DNA of 64,000 nucleotides from Anaerolineae bacterium (GTDB taxonomy: Bacteria; Chloroflexota; Anaerolineae; Aggregatilineales; J027). The stretch is taken from the NCBI GenBank assembly GCA_019913005.1, contig JAIOHL010000034.1:57868-121867 (forward strand). Reading direction: 5' to 3'. Positions 42,021 through 50,915 of the stretch are shown in pieces (position 1 is the stretch's first letter; every line of letters starts with the position of its first letter). The notes beneath the pieces are model-generated. The model worked only from the letters and a program-made list of their open reading frames with translations, did not search any database and was not told the origin of the DNA. Both the position numbers and the translations under genes were made by a program.

Positions 42021-43175
42021 ATGAGTTTGTTGCCACCTGATGATGATTGGTTGATTGAAGAGCCGCCGGATAATCTATTCGATACCTTTGAGGAAGAGCC
42101 GCCGGAATGGGACTTTGCCGATGCCGCACCGCCCGAACCACCGGATTTTCCGCCGATGGAGGATGAACCAGATTCATATGCGCCACCCATCCCTTCGACG
42201 CAGGACTATGTTGTGCCAGAGGCATTCTATGCCGATGAACCGCTGGAACTCCCTGCCGAGGTCTATCCCACCCAGACCACTGCCCCTGCGTCTGAAAATC
42301 TAGCTATCGAACGGCCAAGCACATGGCGGTTGCAGCAAAGCGGCGTCTTGATTGAGGAGGTCTTTGCCGATGCCCCTGACCCCGACCACTATGCGGTAGG
42401 CATCATGGAAGTTTGGCACGATCCCCCGACCGGCGACCAAAAAGGTGCGTATTTGCACATGGCGGATGCACCTCATTTGGAACGTGCCGAAGAAATGCGG
42501 AACAACATCTATCGCTTGGCCGATGAAGCAGGGGTGTCCGATCCTGATTTGGGCAATTTTGCACATGGACTCATCCAACATCACGGCGAGTGGCAACCCT
42601 TGACTGATGTTCAGTGGGAGGTGGTGGACAATACGCTTGCCCCTGATATGCCCGATTTTCAGGACGAGGCGACATGGGCCAAACGCGATCAACTGCTGGC
42701 ACAGGCAGTGGAGCTGAGTGGGGCTGAACTGGCCCGTGAGGAAATTGACCAGCCCCATGAATTGCAAGCCGTTATGCATGGTTTGGGCCTACAAGCCGAG
42801 GATTTTGACCCGGCTAACACACCGCCGCCCTTATTTGATGAAAGCACCAACACGGCCTATTGGATTGGGGTTTATCAGCCCGACCCGAACAATTCCAACG
42901 AGGCGATTACTTCCATCCTCTCGATTCAGCAGGATGACACCGGGCAGTCGATTGCCCATCTTGCCCCAGTTGCTACCGGGGATTGGGATCATGCTTTTCG
43001 CACGGCTGAATACCTGCTGAAGGTTGCCGAGCGCACACAGGATGTGGGACAGGTGTTAGATACTGCCGAAGGCATGGCGGTTGCTACACAACACCGCGAA
43101 CTTTGGGATGCCGGACAAGGGATTGCGGTTGAAAGTGAGATTGCCTTTAGTCCTGTGGGAATGGAGATTGAATAA
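42021..43175 (+). CDS. acidic protein with a repeat domain shared with the next two large genes
   Basis: 384 residues. The first 90 are rich in Pro, Glu and Asp (low complexity). Residues about 105-170 (A-D-A-P-D-P-D-H-Y-A-V-G-I-M-E-V-W-H-D-P) and about 270-350 (T-A-Y-W-I-G-V-Y-Q-P-D-P) have a strand-rich pattern, with a V-W/V-Y-H-D core and a trailing helix. The 1027-aa protein has the same pattern in D-V-Y-H-D-V-L-S-G-D. No known domain is recognised. It starts 15 bases after topA and belongs to the same operon. It is probably a soluble protein of the transfer system or an antirestriction-like factor, but this is inference. Confidence 0.6.
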   Translation: MSLLPPDDDWLIEEPPDNLFDTFEEEPPEWDFADAAPPEPPDFPPMEDEPDSYAPPIPSTQDYVVPEAFYADEPLELPAEVYPTQTTAPASENLAIERPSTWRLQQSGVLIEEVFADAPDPDHYAVGIMEVWHDPPTGDQKGAYLHMADAPHLERAEEMRNNIYRLADEAGVSDPDLGNFAHGLIQHHGEWQPLTDVQWEVVDNTLAPDMPDFQDEATWAKRDQLLAQAVELSGAELAREEIDQPHELQAVMHGLGLQAEDFDPANTPPPLFDESTNTAYWIGVYQPDPNNSNEAITSILSIQQDDTGQSIAHLAPVATGDWDHAFRTAEYLLKVAERTQDVGQVLDTAEGMAVATQHRELWDAGQGIAVESEIAFSPVGMEIE

Positions 43176-43187
43176 CGACACAAGCTC

Positions 43188-43472
43188 TTATTTTGGTTTT
43201 CTTATCCAAGGTACATCTTTCGATACTCTTGTTGCCTTCCATCCCAACGGAAGATTGGCTAGCTCCATCAAACTTGAATCAATCTGGACAGCTTCGCCAA
43301 GTCCGATAATCCGAGCATCTGATGGATCGTTTGTTGTACCGCATAGTACTTGCCAGCCAGCATCTTCGGCATCATGGGTAACGTGAAGTATAGGATAGCC
43401 TAACTCAAGTATCTGCCGAGTTGTTATCACAGCAATATTGGGCGGATCATCAAAAAACCAGTCGGCACTCAT
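43188..43472 (-). CDS. DUF2185-like (Imm33-type) small protein on the opposite strand
   Basis: 94 residues from the ATG at 43472, which has a GGAGAG ribosome site. The pattern I-A-V-I-T-T-R-Q-I-L-E, then I-L-H-V-T-H-D-A-E-D-A-G-W-Q-V-L-C-G-T, then G-L-G-E-A-V-Q-I-D-S-S-L resembles the DUF2185 family, often linked to immunity proteins. It is transcribed against the operon and splits the two repeat-domain genes. No toxin gene is evident next to it. It may be an independent insertion. The family call is by pattern only. Confidence 0.5.
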   Translation of the reverse strand: MSADWFFDDPPNIAVITTRQILELGYPILHVTHDAEDAGWQVLCGTTNDPSDARIIGLGEAVQIDSSLMELANLPLGWKATRVSKDVPWIRKPK

Positions 43473-43602
43473 ATATCTCTCCATTTGACTTCTTGAGCTT
43501 CATTATAAGGCTTTTCATTTCTTCGAGAAGCCAACTCTAAACTGCTTTTTTGTCAAATCCCTAAACAAGCCCTGACCCTCTCTGTCGCTATGCTCATTCA
43601 TT

Positions 43603-46600
43603 ATGACTACGGCTGCAATTCGACAATTCCCCAATGATACTTTCAGCGTGCTAAATGAGGATGGCATGGCGTATCTCGTCACGTTCGATGAAGGTGCGGT
43701 CTATGGTGTCGAATTGGCGTTCCCCGAAAGTGATGATGACCGTTACCGCGTGGATTTAGTCCGCAGCACCCGCCAAACGCATGGGGTCGAAGTCGAACAG
43801 CGGCTGACGCTGGCAGAGTATGTCAGCCAAACGGAAGCCGAAGAACACCTCCACGAAGTTTCCACAGCCCTCTATGAGCAAGGCCGCCCCACTATCGAGG
43901 AGCATCTACCCAGTCTCCAGAACCAACCGATTGAATATACGGCGGGATACATGGTCGCCAGCTATCCACCCGATGCGGTGTTCACGGGTGAGTCGGCTTC
44001 GGTGTCCATTCTTGCGCTTAACGAATACGGTACTGCCAGCGCCGTGATTGGTCGGAATATATCCCCTCATGAAGCCTCAGCCTTGAGCATGACGCTCGAA
44101 GAGGCACAGGCGAACGGTGGTGTACCAACGCTGATGGAAACTGCTGCCCATGAAGCGCAGGTGCGTGGTCATTTGTCAGCCGATCAGCCGCTGGTGTCTG
44201 CCTCCCCTAACTCCCCAACCTTCTATTTAGACCATCGGACGGAGATGGAACGTGCTGCTGAAAGGGTGATAGACGCTCCATCGGACGTGGGTTGGGGCTG
44301 GCATGAAGCCTGTTTTGCGGTTTTGCCGCCGCCGCAATCAGGGCAGGTCTATCAAACAGCATTGCTGGATGTGTACCACGATGTTTTGAGCGGTGATCTG
44401 GCGGGCAGTTATCTGCCGCTGGGTCAGCATAACACCCTAGCAGGAGCGCAGGTGCAATGTGATGAATTGGAAGCGGTAGCTTTCGATACCCATGAATCTT
44501 CGGAAGACTGGGTGAAATTTGCTGAAAAACAAGTGGGCGACCCCATATGGCAGCCGATGCAGCCTGCCCATTATGCCTTATATGAACAACGAGTTGGGCG
44601 CGAGCAACTAGCTGATCTGCCCACTCATCCCGAAATGGATCCCTTGTTGGCTGAGGCACTGCGTTTGGGTGCCGAGATAACGGATATAAAAAGAGAGGAA
44701 CAAGGTATGGCAAATACATTAAAAGCCGAACGGGTGGCTTGGCAAACCGACCTGAATGAACATGTGAGTTATCTCCCGCCTTACGTCATGGCGGCGTATC
44801 GTTCGCCCGAAAATGCCACTGGTATCGCGCCGCTGCGTATCCAACCACAGGCGGATTCCACCTCGCCGATGTACGGGTTTGAAGTATCGGCCCCAAATGA
44901 CAAGGGGGATGTGACATTAGCAGCGGTTAAAACGTTTGAAAGTGATATTCTCCAAAAAGAGGTCACCGAATCCGCCGTTCTCAAAACGTATCGCCCCCGC
45001 GACTATGATGAATCGGTCTCCTATCTTGACCCACGTTCGGATGCCATCGCGGACGCACGCGCACTGGTTTATGAATGGGGTCGGCACGATCTTGACCATG
45101 CGATGGGGTCGGCGCTGCGGCTGGCCCACGACAATGGTTTCAAGGGCGATACGCTTTTTGAACATGGCCCGGCGGATGCCTTCACCATCCCCGCCGATGC
45201 CCGCCCAATCGCGGCCATTCATCGGGAGCGTGAATGGGAACGGGATGCCGAATTGTTTGGTTTGAATGGCTACAAGGTTCCCCTGCCTGCTGATGTAATT
45301 CATGCCCAAGAAGTTGGACGCTATGGTGGTGAGGTGGAAGTCGAACCCGGTCTTTTTTATGGGGTGATGGTCCGTGAAGCAGTAATCGAAGGTAGCGAGC
45401 AACCCACCTATCTGGTCGAAGGCGTCAAGGCGTGGCTCGAACATGAGACGATCGAGACCAAAATGGAAACTGTGATGTTGGGCATGGAATCAGACCGCAC
45501 AGCCGCATTCCAAACGGCCCATCAGGTTGTGCAATCCCCGGATGTGGTGGAACGGTTGGAAACAATGGCAGGGCTGGCCCATGACTTTGCTCAACGTGCA
45601 GCCGATCTGCCTAACGAGCGAACGCCCACCCCTCTGCATCTACGCAGTGAAGGCTTGTTCCATGAAGGGCCACCCGATCCTCAACGTCATGGACTTGAAA
45701 TGGACTGGGGAAGCCATGAGGTGGTAATCATAACCCCTCCCTCTGTATCGAATAGTTTTGTTCCCCCACGCCTTGATTACAGCCGGATGGTTGGTGAAGC
45801 GGCCTACGACCTGCCTTTGGAAGAGGGGCTGGGTTATGAATTTCGGATGCGCCCTATCCCGGACTTGGAAGTCGAAGTGGCTCGTTATGGGGTCGATGCG
45901 CTGGCGGTTGAAACGGTTAAACATTGGCAGGCAAACGATGAACCTCACCAAGAGGTGGTAACTCTAGGGATTTATTTTGACCGGGATGAAGCCCGTGAAG
46001 AGGTGGATACCTATGTGACGATGGCGGAACGGGAGGGTATTCAATCCGCTATGACCCGTGCGGCGATGCTGGCCGATGTGCAAATTTACCCGGATATGGT
46101 GAGTCGGGCCGAGGCATTAGACCTCCACCTCAACGCGGATGTGCGTTTTGGGGAGATGTTTCAGGAAGGCCCGGATGACCCTTTCCTTGCCGAACGGGAA
46201 ATAAACTATGCCGCCCAACAGTATGCAGCGGATTATCCACCCCACCATGAACTCTCCTTTGAGGTCGTGCCTGTTCACAGCCCTACAGGAGAGGCCTTAG
46301 GACATTCGGTGGTGGCACTGGATGCGGCATGGGAACATGATGAGACCTCCCGCGACTGGGATACATCTCAAGCGGTGACGGCCTATGAAGTCGCCCAGTT
46401 TGAACAACAGCGCGAGGCCGACTTTTACGCGGCATCCTTACGTGAATACTTGGACAAACGCGATTTGGAGACACAAGGGACCAACATCATACCGGCGCTT
46501 GAGTTTGTCCAAAGTGTGCAGTCGGTCAATGGGGTCGGCGAAAACAAGTATGTGCTCAATCCTTCGGAAGTCTCGCGAGTGGAACGGAATGAATGGGCCA

Positions 46601-46686
46601 TCCAGCACCGCATCGAGGATTTCCATCCCATTCCCATACAGCCTACAGCGGAACAACAACCCGTCACGGTGGAGTGGGAACGCTAA
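43603..46686 (+). CDS. large repeat-domain protein of unknown function
   Basis: 1027 residues, acidic, no membrane segments or known motifs. It is built from several diverged copies of a strand-rich module. Examples are L-L-D-V-Y-H-D-V-L-S-G-D (about residue 250), Y-G-V-M-V-R-E-A-V-I-E-G (about 585), Y-E-F-R-M-R-P-I-P-D-L (about 745) and G-H-S-V-V-A-L-D-A-A-W (about 905). Each is followed by a helix ending in an E-A-x-x-x-x-x-x-x motif. The C-terminal copy also appears twice in the next protein. No ribosome site is visible before ATG 43603. It lies four bases before the next gene, so the two are co-transcribed. Confidence 0.65.
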   Translation: MTTAAIRQFPNDTFSVLNEDGMAYLVTFDEGAVYGVELAFPESDDDRYRVDLVRSTRQTHGVEVEQRLTLAEYVSQTEAEEHLHEVSTALYEQGRPTIEEHLPSLQNQPIEYTAGYMVASYPPDAVFTGESASVSILALNEYGTASAVIGRNISPHEASALSMTLEEAQANGGVPTLMETAAHEAQVRGHLSADQPLVSASPNSPTFYLDHRTEMERAAERVIDAPSDVGWGWHEACFAVLPPPQSGQVYQTALLDVYHDVLSGDLAGSYLPLGQHNTLAGAQVQCDELEAVAFDTHESSEDWVKFAEKQVGDPIWQPMQPAHYALYEQRVGREQLADLPTHPEMDPLLAEALRLGAEITDIKREEQGMANTLKAERVAWQTDLNEHVSYLPPYVMAAYRSPENATGIAPLRIQPQADSTSPMYGFEVSAPNDKGDVTLAAVKTFESDILQKEVTESAVLKTYRPRDYDESVSYLDPRSDAIADARALVYEWGRHDLDHAMGSALRLAHDNGFKGDTLFEHGPADAFTIPADARPIAAIHREREWERDAELFGLNGYKVPLPADVIHAQEVGRYGGEVEVEPGLFYGVMVREAVIEGSEQPTYLVEGVKAWLEHETIETKMETVMLGMESDRTAAFQTAHQVVQSPDVVERLETMAGLAHDFAQRAADLPNERTPTPLHLRSEGLFHEGPPDPQRHGLEMDWGSHEVVIITPPSVSNSFVPPRLDYSRMVGEAAYDLPLEEGLGYEFRMRPIPDLEVEVARYGVDALAVETVKHWQANDEPHQEVVTLGIYFDRDEAREEVDTYVTMAEREGIQSAMTRAAMLADVQIYPDMVSRAEALDLHLNADVRFGEMFQEGPDDPFLAEREINYAAQQYAADYPPHHELSFEVVPVHSPTGEALGHSVVALDAAWEHDETSRDWDTSQAVTAYEVAQFEQQREADFYAASLREYLDKRDLETQGTNIIPALEFVQSVQSVNGVGENKYVLNPSEVSRVERNEWAIQHRIEDFHPIPIQPTAEQQPVTVEWER

Positions 46687-46689
46687 AAC

Positions 46690-49002
46690 ATGGCTTATGA
46701 TTTACCCGTGCCTCGCCCCGGTAAAAAAAGTGGTGGTATCTATTCGGTGGGTTACAATGCGTGGCAGGGTGGCAAAGGGCTGTCCGGTATGTTCAATGCC
46801 CTTGAAGCCGAAGGTGTCACTATTTTAGTGGACACCCGTAACAGTGACTTTCGCGGCAGGTACAGCTATGACCAATTGGCGCAGGTCGCCGCCGAGCGGA
46901 CAGGCATTAATGGACGCCCGATGCGTTTTGCGCCGCGATCGGCCTTGACGGGCAAACCGCGTCGAGACGAGGAATATACCCCGGCAGGTCAGGCGGATTA
47001 TGCCGTGATGGATACCCGCCCGGATGCCACGCATATCCTCGCTGGCATGGTTGAAGCCGCCCATAAAGGGGAACGTATCGCGCTTTTGTGTGCCTGTGCG
47101 GACATCTGCACGTGCCATCGCACCCGCTGGTTGGCTGAGTCGCTGGCGAAGCGGGGTGTGGATGTGGGTCATATTGAGCCGGGTGAATTTGACCGGGAAC
47201 GCTATCGAGAGGAAGGGGTTCGGGAACTTTATCGTATTACCCCCCACTCCGAGTTACCCAATCTGCCTTCCCACAGCGATATCAACTGGCGTGAACAGGC
47301 GAAGCGGTGGAATCAACCCAAAGAACCACAGCCGACTCCCAAAGGGTATCGCTCACCTCAAGCCATCAAACCAATCCCGCCCCATCCCCGTCAAATCCTG
47401 ATTGCGGGCAGCATGAATGCCAACAATGCCCAGTTGAATTATGCGTCCGCACTGGTGATGCGGGCTGCTGAAATTGGGGCACAAATCCATGTGGGCGATA
47501 ATGACAAAGGCGTGGATGCGCGGGTGGTTGAGACGGCCAATGCCATTGGTTATCACGATGTTGTCGTCTGGACAGCGGGCGGCCCACCGCGCAATGGCGG
47601 TGTTGAGGATGGGCAAGTGTATCAAGTGCCCTATAACTATAAAGAACAAGGCAATTGTTATACCCAGCGTGATAGTACCATGATTCGTGGGGTAGATGAT
47701 GAGGATGGCGCTGCCTTTTTCATTGACAACGGACACACCCATCACCGCAATGGGCGAATGACCGGCACAGAGGCAGGTTATGGCTTTGCAGTCGAACATG
47801 GCAAAGCGGCTCGTAAGGTATCGTTTGGTAGACAGCAAGATCGGGAAGCCGAACTCAAGCCACTGCCACCCACCTATATACCCCAGTATCGCCCTCAACT
47901 ACCAGAATTTGATCCCAGCCTTTTTGAGAGACCTACTCCGCCAATTAATGATCCCCCACCTGCCACTTCAGACTTGAGGGAAATAGATTCAACACGCCAA
48001 CCTCCAAAACCACTGACCGATGTCGAAAAATGGGGTATGGCACTGGAAACAGCCGAAACATTAGCAACTGAACGTGAACATAACGCTGTATACACTCGAC
48101 GACCCGGTCATCGGGCTGCCGAAATTTCGGATATGCAGGTTCTACCCATCACCGACCAAAAAGGAGACTCGTTGGGTTATGCGGTTGCGGCGGTGGATGT
48201 GCGCTGGCGAGCTACGCCCTTCAAGATTAACACGGAGGACTGGCGGGGTGCGGATACGGTCAGCGTGACTGAAATTGCCCATTTTAAACACGAGCAGCAG
48301 GCCGAGACCTATAAGGATCAGCTACATGGGTTTATGGAAGTCCATGAAATGGCTGATGATCCTGCAAAGCGTCGAGATTTTTTGCGCGAGGTGGGGCAGT
48401 TGAATGGGCTTCGGGCTGGCATCCACACAACGGACTTAATTCGCATGGGCGCAACCCAACTCCCAGACCATCGGGCTGAAATTGGCGCATTACAAGCGGG
48501 CGAGTGGGAACTCAAAACAGTGAAATTGGGTTTTCACCCGATGGATAAGGATGTACTTGACTCCCAGCCTGAGCCATTATATGGATTTTCGATTCACACA
48601 GCCCAAACAGTAGATATAGAAGGCCAACACTTGGGTTATTCGGCTGTCGCTTTGCGTGATGTCTATAAAAATGGGCTACCAATTGAAAGCGACATCAGCG
48701 AAAGCTATGCTATGGAACTTGCCCGTTTTGAGAGACAAGAAGAGGCAAAACAATATGCCGACGGTCTAACCCAATACATCAAGGGCAAGGAAGGTTTAGA
48801 GTTCATTGGTTCGGTGGAACATACGGCGGGAACACAGGATTTCATAAGCAAGGTTGCCGCAGCTAATGGCTTAGAAGTAATGGAACAAGCCGTTGAGCGC
48901 GAGGTGAGCTTACAGCAGGGCCTCTTCCAATCTGAGCATAATAGCCATCTTCAAACTATGCCCCTTTCTGTTGAACTCAGTTTCCCCGACTTTGCTCTCT
49001 AA
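46690..49002 (+). CDS. DUF488-like domain fused to SLOG-like and repeat domains
   Basis: 770 residues with three parts. Residues about 12-190 resemble DUF488: I-Y-S-V-G-Y-N, L-V-D-T-R-N-S-D-F-R-G, and C-A-C-A-D-I-C-T-C-H-R with four cysteines and a His-Arg. Residues about 235-370 look like a SLOG/DUF2493 fold (I-L-I-A-G-S-M-N-A-N ... H-D-V-V-V-W-T-A-G-G). Residues about 450-750 hold two copies of the repeat domain of the preceding protein (L-G-Y-A-V-A-A-V-D-V-R-W and L-G-Y-S-A-V-A-L-R-D-V-Y). A DUF488-SLOG-repeat fusion is unusual and may bind nucleotides or nucleic acid. It is the last gene of the rightward operon. Confidence 0.7.
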   Translation: MAYDLPVPRPGKKSGGIYSVGYNAWQGGKGLSGMFNALEAEGVTILVDTRNSDFRGRYSYDQLAQVAAERTGINGRPMRFAPRSALTGKPRRDEEYTPAGQADYAVMDTRPDATHILAGMVEAAHKGERIALLCACADICTCHRTRWLAESLAKRGVDVGHIEPGEFDRERYREEGVRELYRITPHSELPNLPSHSDINWREQAKRWNQPKEPQPTPKGYRSPQAIKPIPPHPRQILIAGSMNANNAQLNYASALVMRAAEIGAQIHVGDNDKGVDARVVETANAIGYHDVVVWTAGGPPRNGGVEDGQVYQVPYNYKEQGNCYTQRDSTMIRGVDDEDGAAFFIDNGHTHHRNGRMTGTEAGYGFAVEHGKAARKVSFGRQQDREAELKPLPPTYIPQYRPQLPEFDPSLFERPTPPINDPPPATSDLREIDSTRQPPKPLTDVEKWGMALETAETLATEREHNAVYTRRPGHRAAEISDMQVLPITDQKGDSLGYAVAAVDVRWRATPFKINTEDWRGADTVSVTEIAHFKHEQQAETYKDQLHGFMEVHEMADDPAKRRDFLREVGQLNGLRAGIHTTDLIRMGATQLPDHRAEIGALQAGEWELKTVKLGFHPMDKDVLDSQPEPLYGFSIHTAQTVDIEGQHLGYSAVALRDVYKNGLPIESDISESYAMELARFERQEEAKQYADGLTQYIKGKEGLEFIGSVEHTAGTQDFISKVAAANGLEVMEQAVEREVSLQQGLFQSEHNSHLQTMPLSVELSFPDFAL

Positions 49003-49076
49003 TCTTTTCGTTGCATTTATTGCACTTACACGCTAGGGTAGAAAACTGAATCAACAGTGAAAAGAGGCTGTATAAA

Positions 49077-49517
49077 TTGGCCGATCGGCGAAGACCCCCT
49101 ACCGAAGAGGATTCCGCACTGGCCCGCACATCTGGTACTGTGTTAGCCCGCTATGCCCACGCCAACCGTCCGCTGCGGGTACGTGTCACCGAGCAAGAAC
49201 AGACCATTGAGCTGCCACCCGGTGCGGTAGCACTCTTGATAGAAATCCTTCAGGCGATGGCGGCGGGGAGGGGTGTGAACATCATCCCGCAGAACGCCGA
49301 ACTGACGACGGTGCAAGCGGCGGAAATCCTCAATGTCTCACGTCCTTTCCTGATTAAGCTCCTTGAAAATGGCACTATCCCCTATCACAAGGTCGGTACA
49401 CATCGGCGGGTACGGATGGAAGATGTCATATACTACAAAGAGACGATTGATCGGGAACGCGAGACCGTGCTGGATCAACAGGTCGAAGAAGCCCAAAATC
49501 TTGACATGGGCTATTAG
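49077..49517 (+). CDS. excisionase/MerR-type DNA-binding protein, antitoxin-like
   Basis: 146 residues. The C-terminal half has the excisionase-family winged helix: E-L-T-T-V-Q-A-A-E-I-L-N-V-S-R-P-F-L-I-K-L-L-E-N-G-T-I-P-Y-H-K, then V-G-T-H-R-R-V-R-M-E-D-V. The N-terminus (A-R-T-S-G-T-V-L-A-R-Y) is shared with antitoxins that accompany PIN toxins. The start is TTG 49077 with AGAGG about ten bases before it. The next gene encodes a NYN nuclease-like protein, a PIN relative, so a toxin-antitoxin relation is conceivable but not shown. It might also regulate the transfer operon or element excision. Confidence 0.75.
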   Translation: MADRRRPPTEEDSALARTSGTVLARYAHANRPLRVRVTEQEQTIELPPGAVALLIEILQAMAAGRGVNIIPQNAELTTVQAAEILNVSRPFLIKLLENGTIPYHKVGTHRRVRMEDVIYYKETIDRERETVLDQQVEEAQNLDMGY

Positions 49518-49607
49518 CTACCATAAGCCACTATACCGCGATACTAGATCATGTGACTTGATCGCTTGATAATCAACACCTTAATCAGTTCTATCAAAGG
49601 AACGCCC

Positions 49608-50543
49608 GTGATCAACTTAACCGAGCATGTCGCTATATTGATTGATGCCGATAATACGAACTTGAGATATGTAGAACAAATGATGAAATTATCTGAGTAT
49701 TACGGAACATTGGACATATGCCGTGCCTATGGGGACTGGAAATCAGCTAAGCTTTCCAAATGGTATAAAAAACGAGTGCCGGGAGTTGAGTATATACAGG
49801 TAGATCAGGTCGGGAAAAACGCTACAGACCATCGTTTATTAGTGGAGCTTGGTGAAATCATAACCCCTAATCATTATGGGGACGATCAAGCCGATATCTT
49901 GGTACTCGTCTCAAGTGATGGTGATTTCGCATCAGCTTGTCAACTAACCCACGAACGAGGTAAACGGGTTATTATTATCGGCGAGCGGAAAAAAATGTCC
50001 AAAGGCTTGCGTAACCTTGGAAATCAAATATTCTATTTGGAAGATCTGAATGACGAACTCGAGCAGAGACAAAACCATCACCCTATTCCACCAAATCAGG
50101 TAAGAGCGTTTTGGGGCATTTTGCAGATGACTTGTATCAATCTGTTCAAAACAACTCAAGATGATTGGATAACCCTAAGCGAACTTGGCATTAAGTTACA
50201 CGAGTTTGACCCTAATTATGAAAAGAGATTTGGAAAATATCAGCTACTCCAATGGCTACATAATTTTGATTGGTATCTCGAAATTGATGGTCAAAGGATT
50301 CGAAGAAATCCAAAATACGTTCACTACTCCCTTTTAGTAAAGGCTTTCTGGGAGACAAGTAGACGTTTTGAGTCGGTCTCCTTAACTCAATTTGGCAAGG
50401 TTCTACGCGAATTAAACAGTGATTATGAAAGCCAATTTGGGAATAGAAAACTATCTGCTTGGCTAAAAGAGTATCCAGATACATTCAAAATCAGCGAGGG
50501 TTCTGTCACCGTCTCACCATATGGGACCCATATTTTCTCATAG
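49608..50543 (+). CDS. NYN-domain ribonuclease-like protein with two LOTUS/OST-HTH domains
   Basis: 311 residues from GTG 49608, which has AAAGGAA six bases upstream; the frame is open to TTG 49566. The N-terminal NYN domain has its conserved aspartates in I-L-I-D-A-D-N, A-T-D-H-R-L-L-V-E-L and V-S-S-D-G-D-F, which form a PIN-like metal site for RNA cleavage. Two OST-HTH/LOTUS-type modules follow (about residues 165-230 and 245-305), which bind RNA. It is preceded by the excisionase-type regulator. The sequence is A+T-richer than the transfer genes, suggesting cargo. It may function in RNA-based defence or as a toxin. Confidence 0.8.
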   Translation: MINLTEHVAILIDADNTNLRYVEQMMKLSEYYGTLDICRAYGDWKSAKLSKWYKKRVPGVEYIQVDQVGKNATDHRLLVELGEIITPNHYGDDQADILVLVSSDGDFASACQLTHERGKRVIIIGERKKMSKGLRNLGNQIFYLEDLNDELEQRQNHHPIPPNQVRAFWGILQMTCINLFKTTQDDWITLSELGIKLHEFDPNYEKRFGKYQLLQWLHNFDWYLEIDGQRIRRNPKYVHYSLLVKAFWETSRRFESVSLTQFGKVLRELNSDYESQFGNRKLSAWLKEYPDTFKISEGSVTVSPYGTHIFS

Positions 50544-50570
50544 CAGTGTATCAGAATCACTATCCCGTGT

Positions 50571-50915
50571 TTAATCATTTTCTTTGACACCACTCTTTTG
50601 GATATGTGGCCGATAAGACCCGCTTCGTAAATTTTCTTTCCTTAGTCGTTGTTTCAGGACATTGCTCATCCGGGCATCCACGCGATAAGCCACTTTTTGC
50701 ATGGGAGTGTCCTCTCGATGATGCAGCAACTTGCCACGCCGATGGGTTTTCATCTGGGTAACCTTAATGCTCAGAAAATCCTGAATGGAAATTTGCTCAC
50801 CATTTGTTAGTGCATCCGCCCATACTTCAAGCAATGCTTCCAGCATGGTTTGTACCTCAAAATAGGTATGTCCTGTTTTGCGGGCGACCGCTCGAACAGT
50901 GGTTTGTTTATTCAT
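50571..50915 (-). CDS. HU/IHF-like DNA-bending protein
   Basis: 114 residues. The pattern V-R-A-V-A-R-K-T-G-H-T, then L-E-A-L-L-E-V-W-A-D-A-L-T-N-G-E-Q-I-S-I-Q-D-F-L-S-I, then a basic arm with Arg/Lys and a tail fits the HU/IHF family. Such proteins bend DNA and organise recombination or relaxosome complexes. It overlaps the 3' end of the coupling-protein gene by four bases, so it is translated after it. It could assist relaxosome formation at oriT. Confidence 0.7.
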   Translation of the reverse strand: MNKQTTVRAVARKTGHTYFEVQTMLEALLEVWADALTNGEQISIQDFLSIKVTQMKTHRRGKLLHHREDTPMQKVAYRVDARMSNVLKQRLRKENLRSGSYRPHIQKSGVKEND

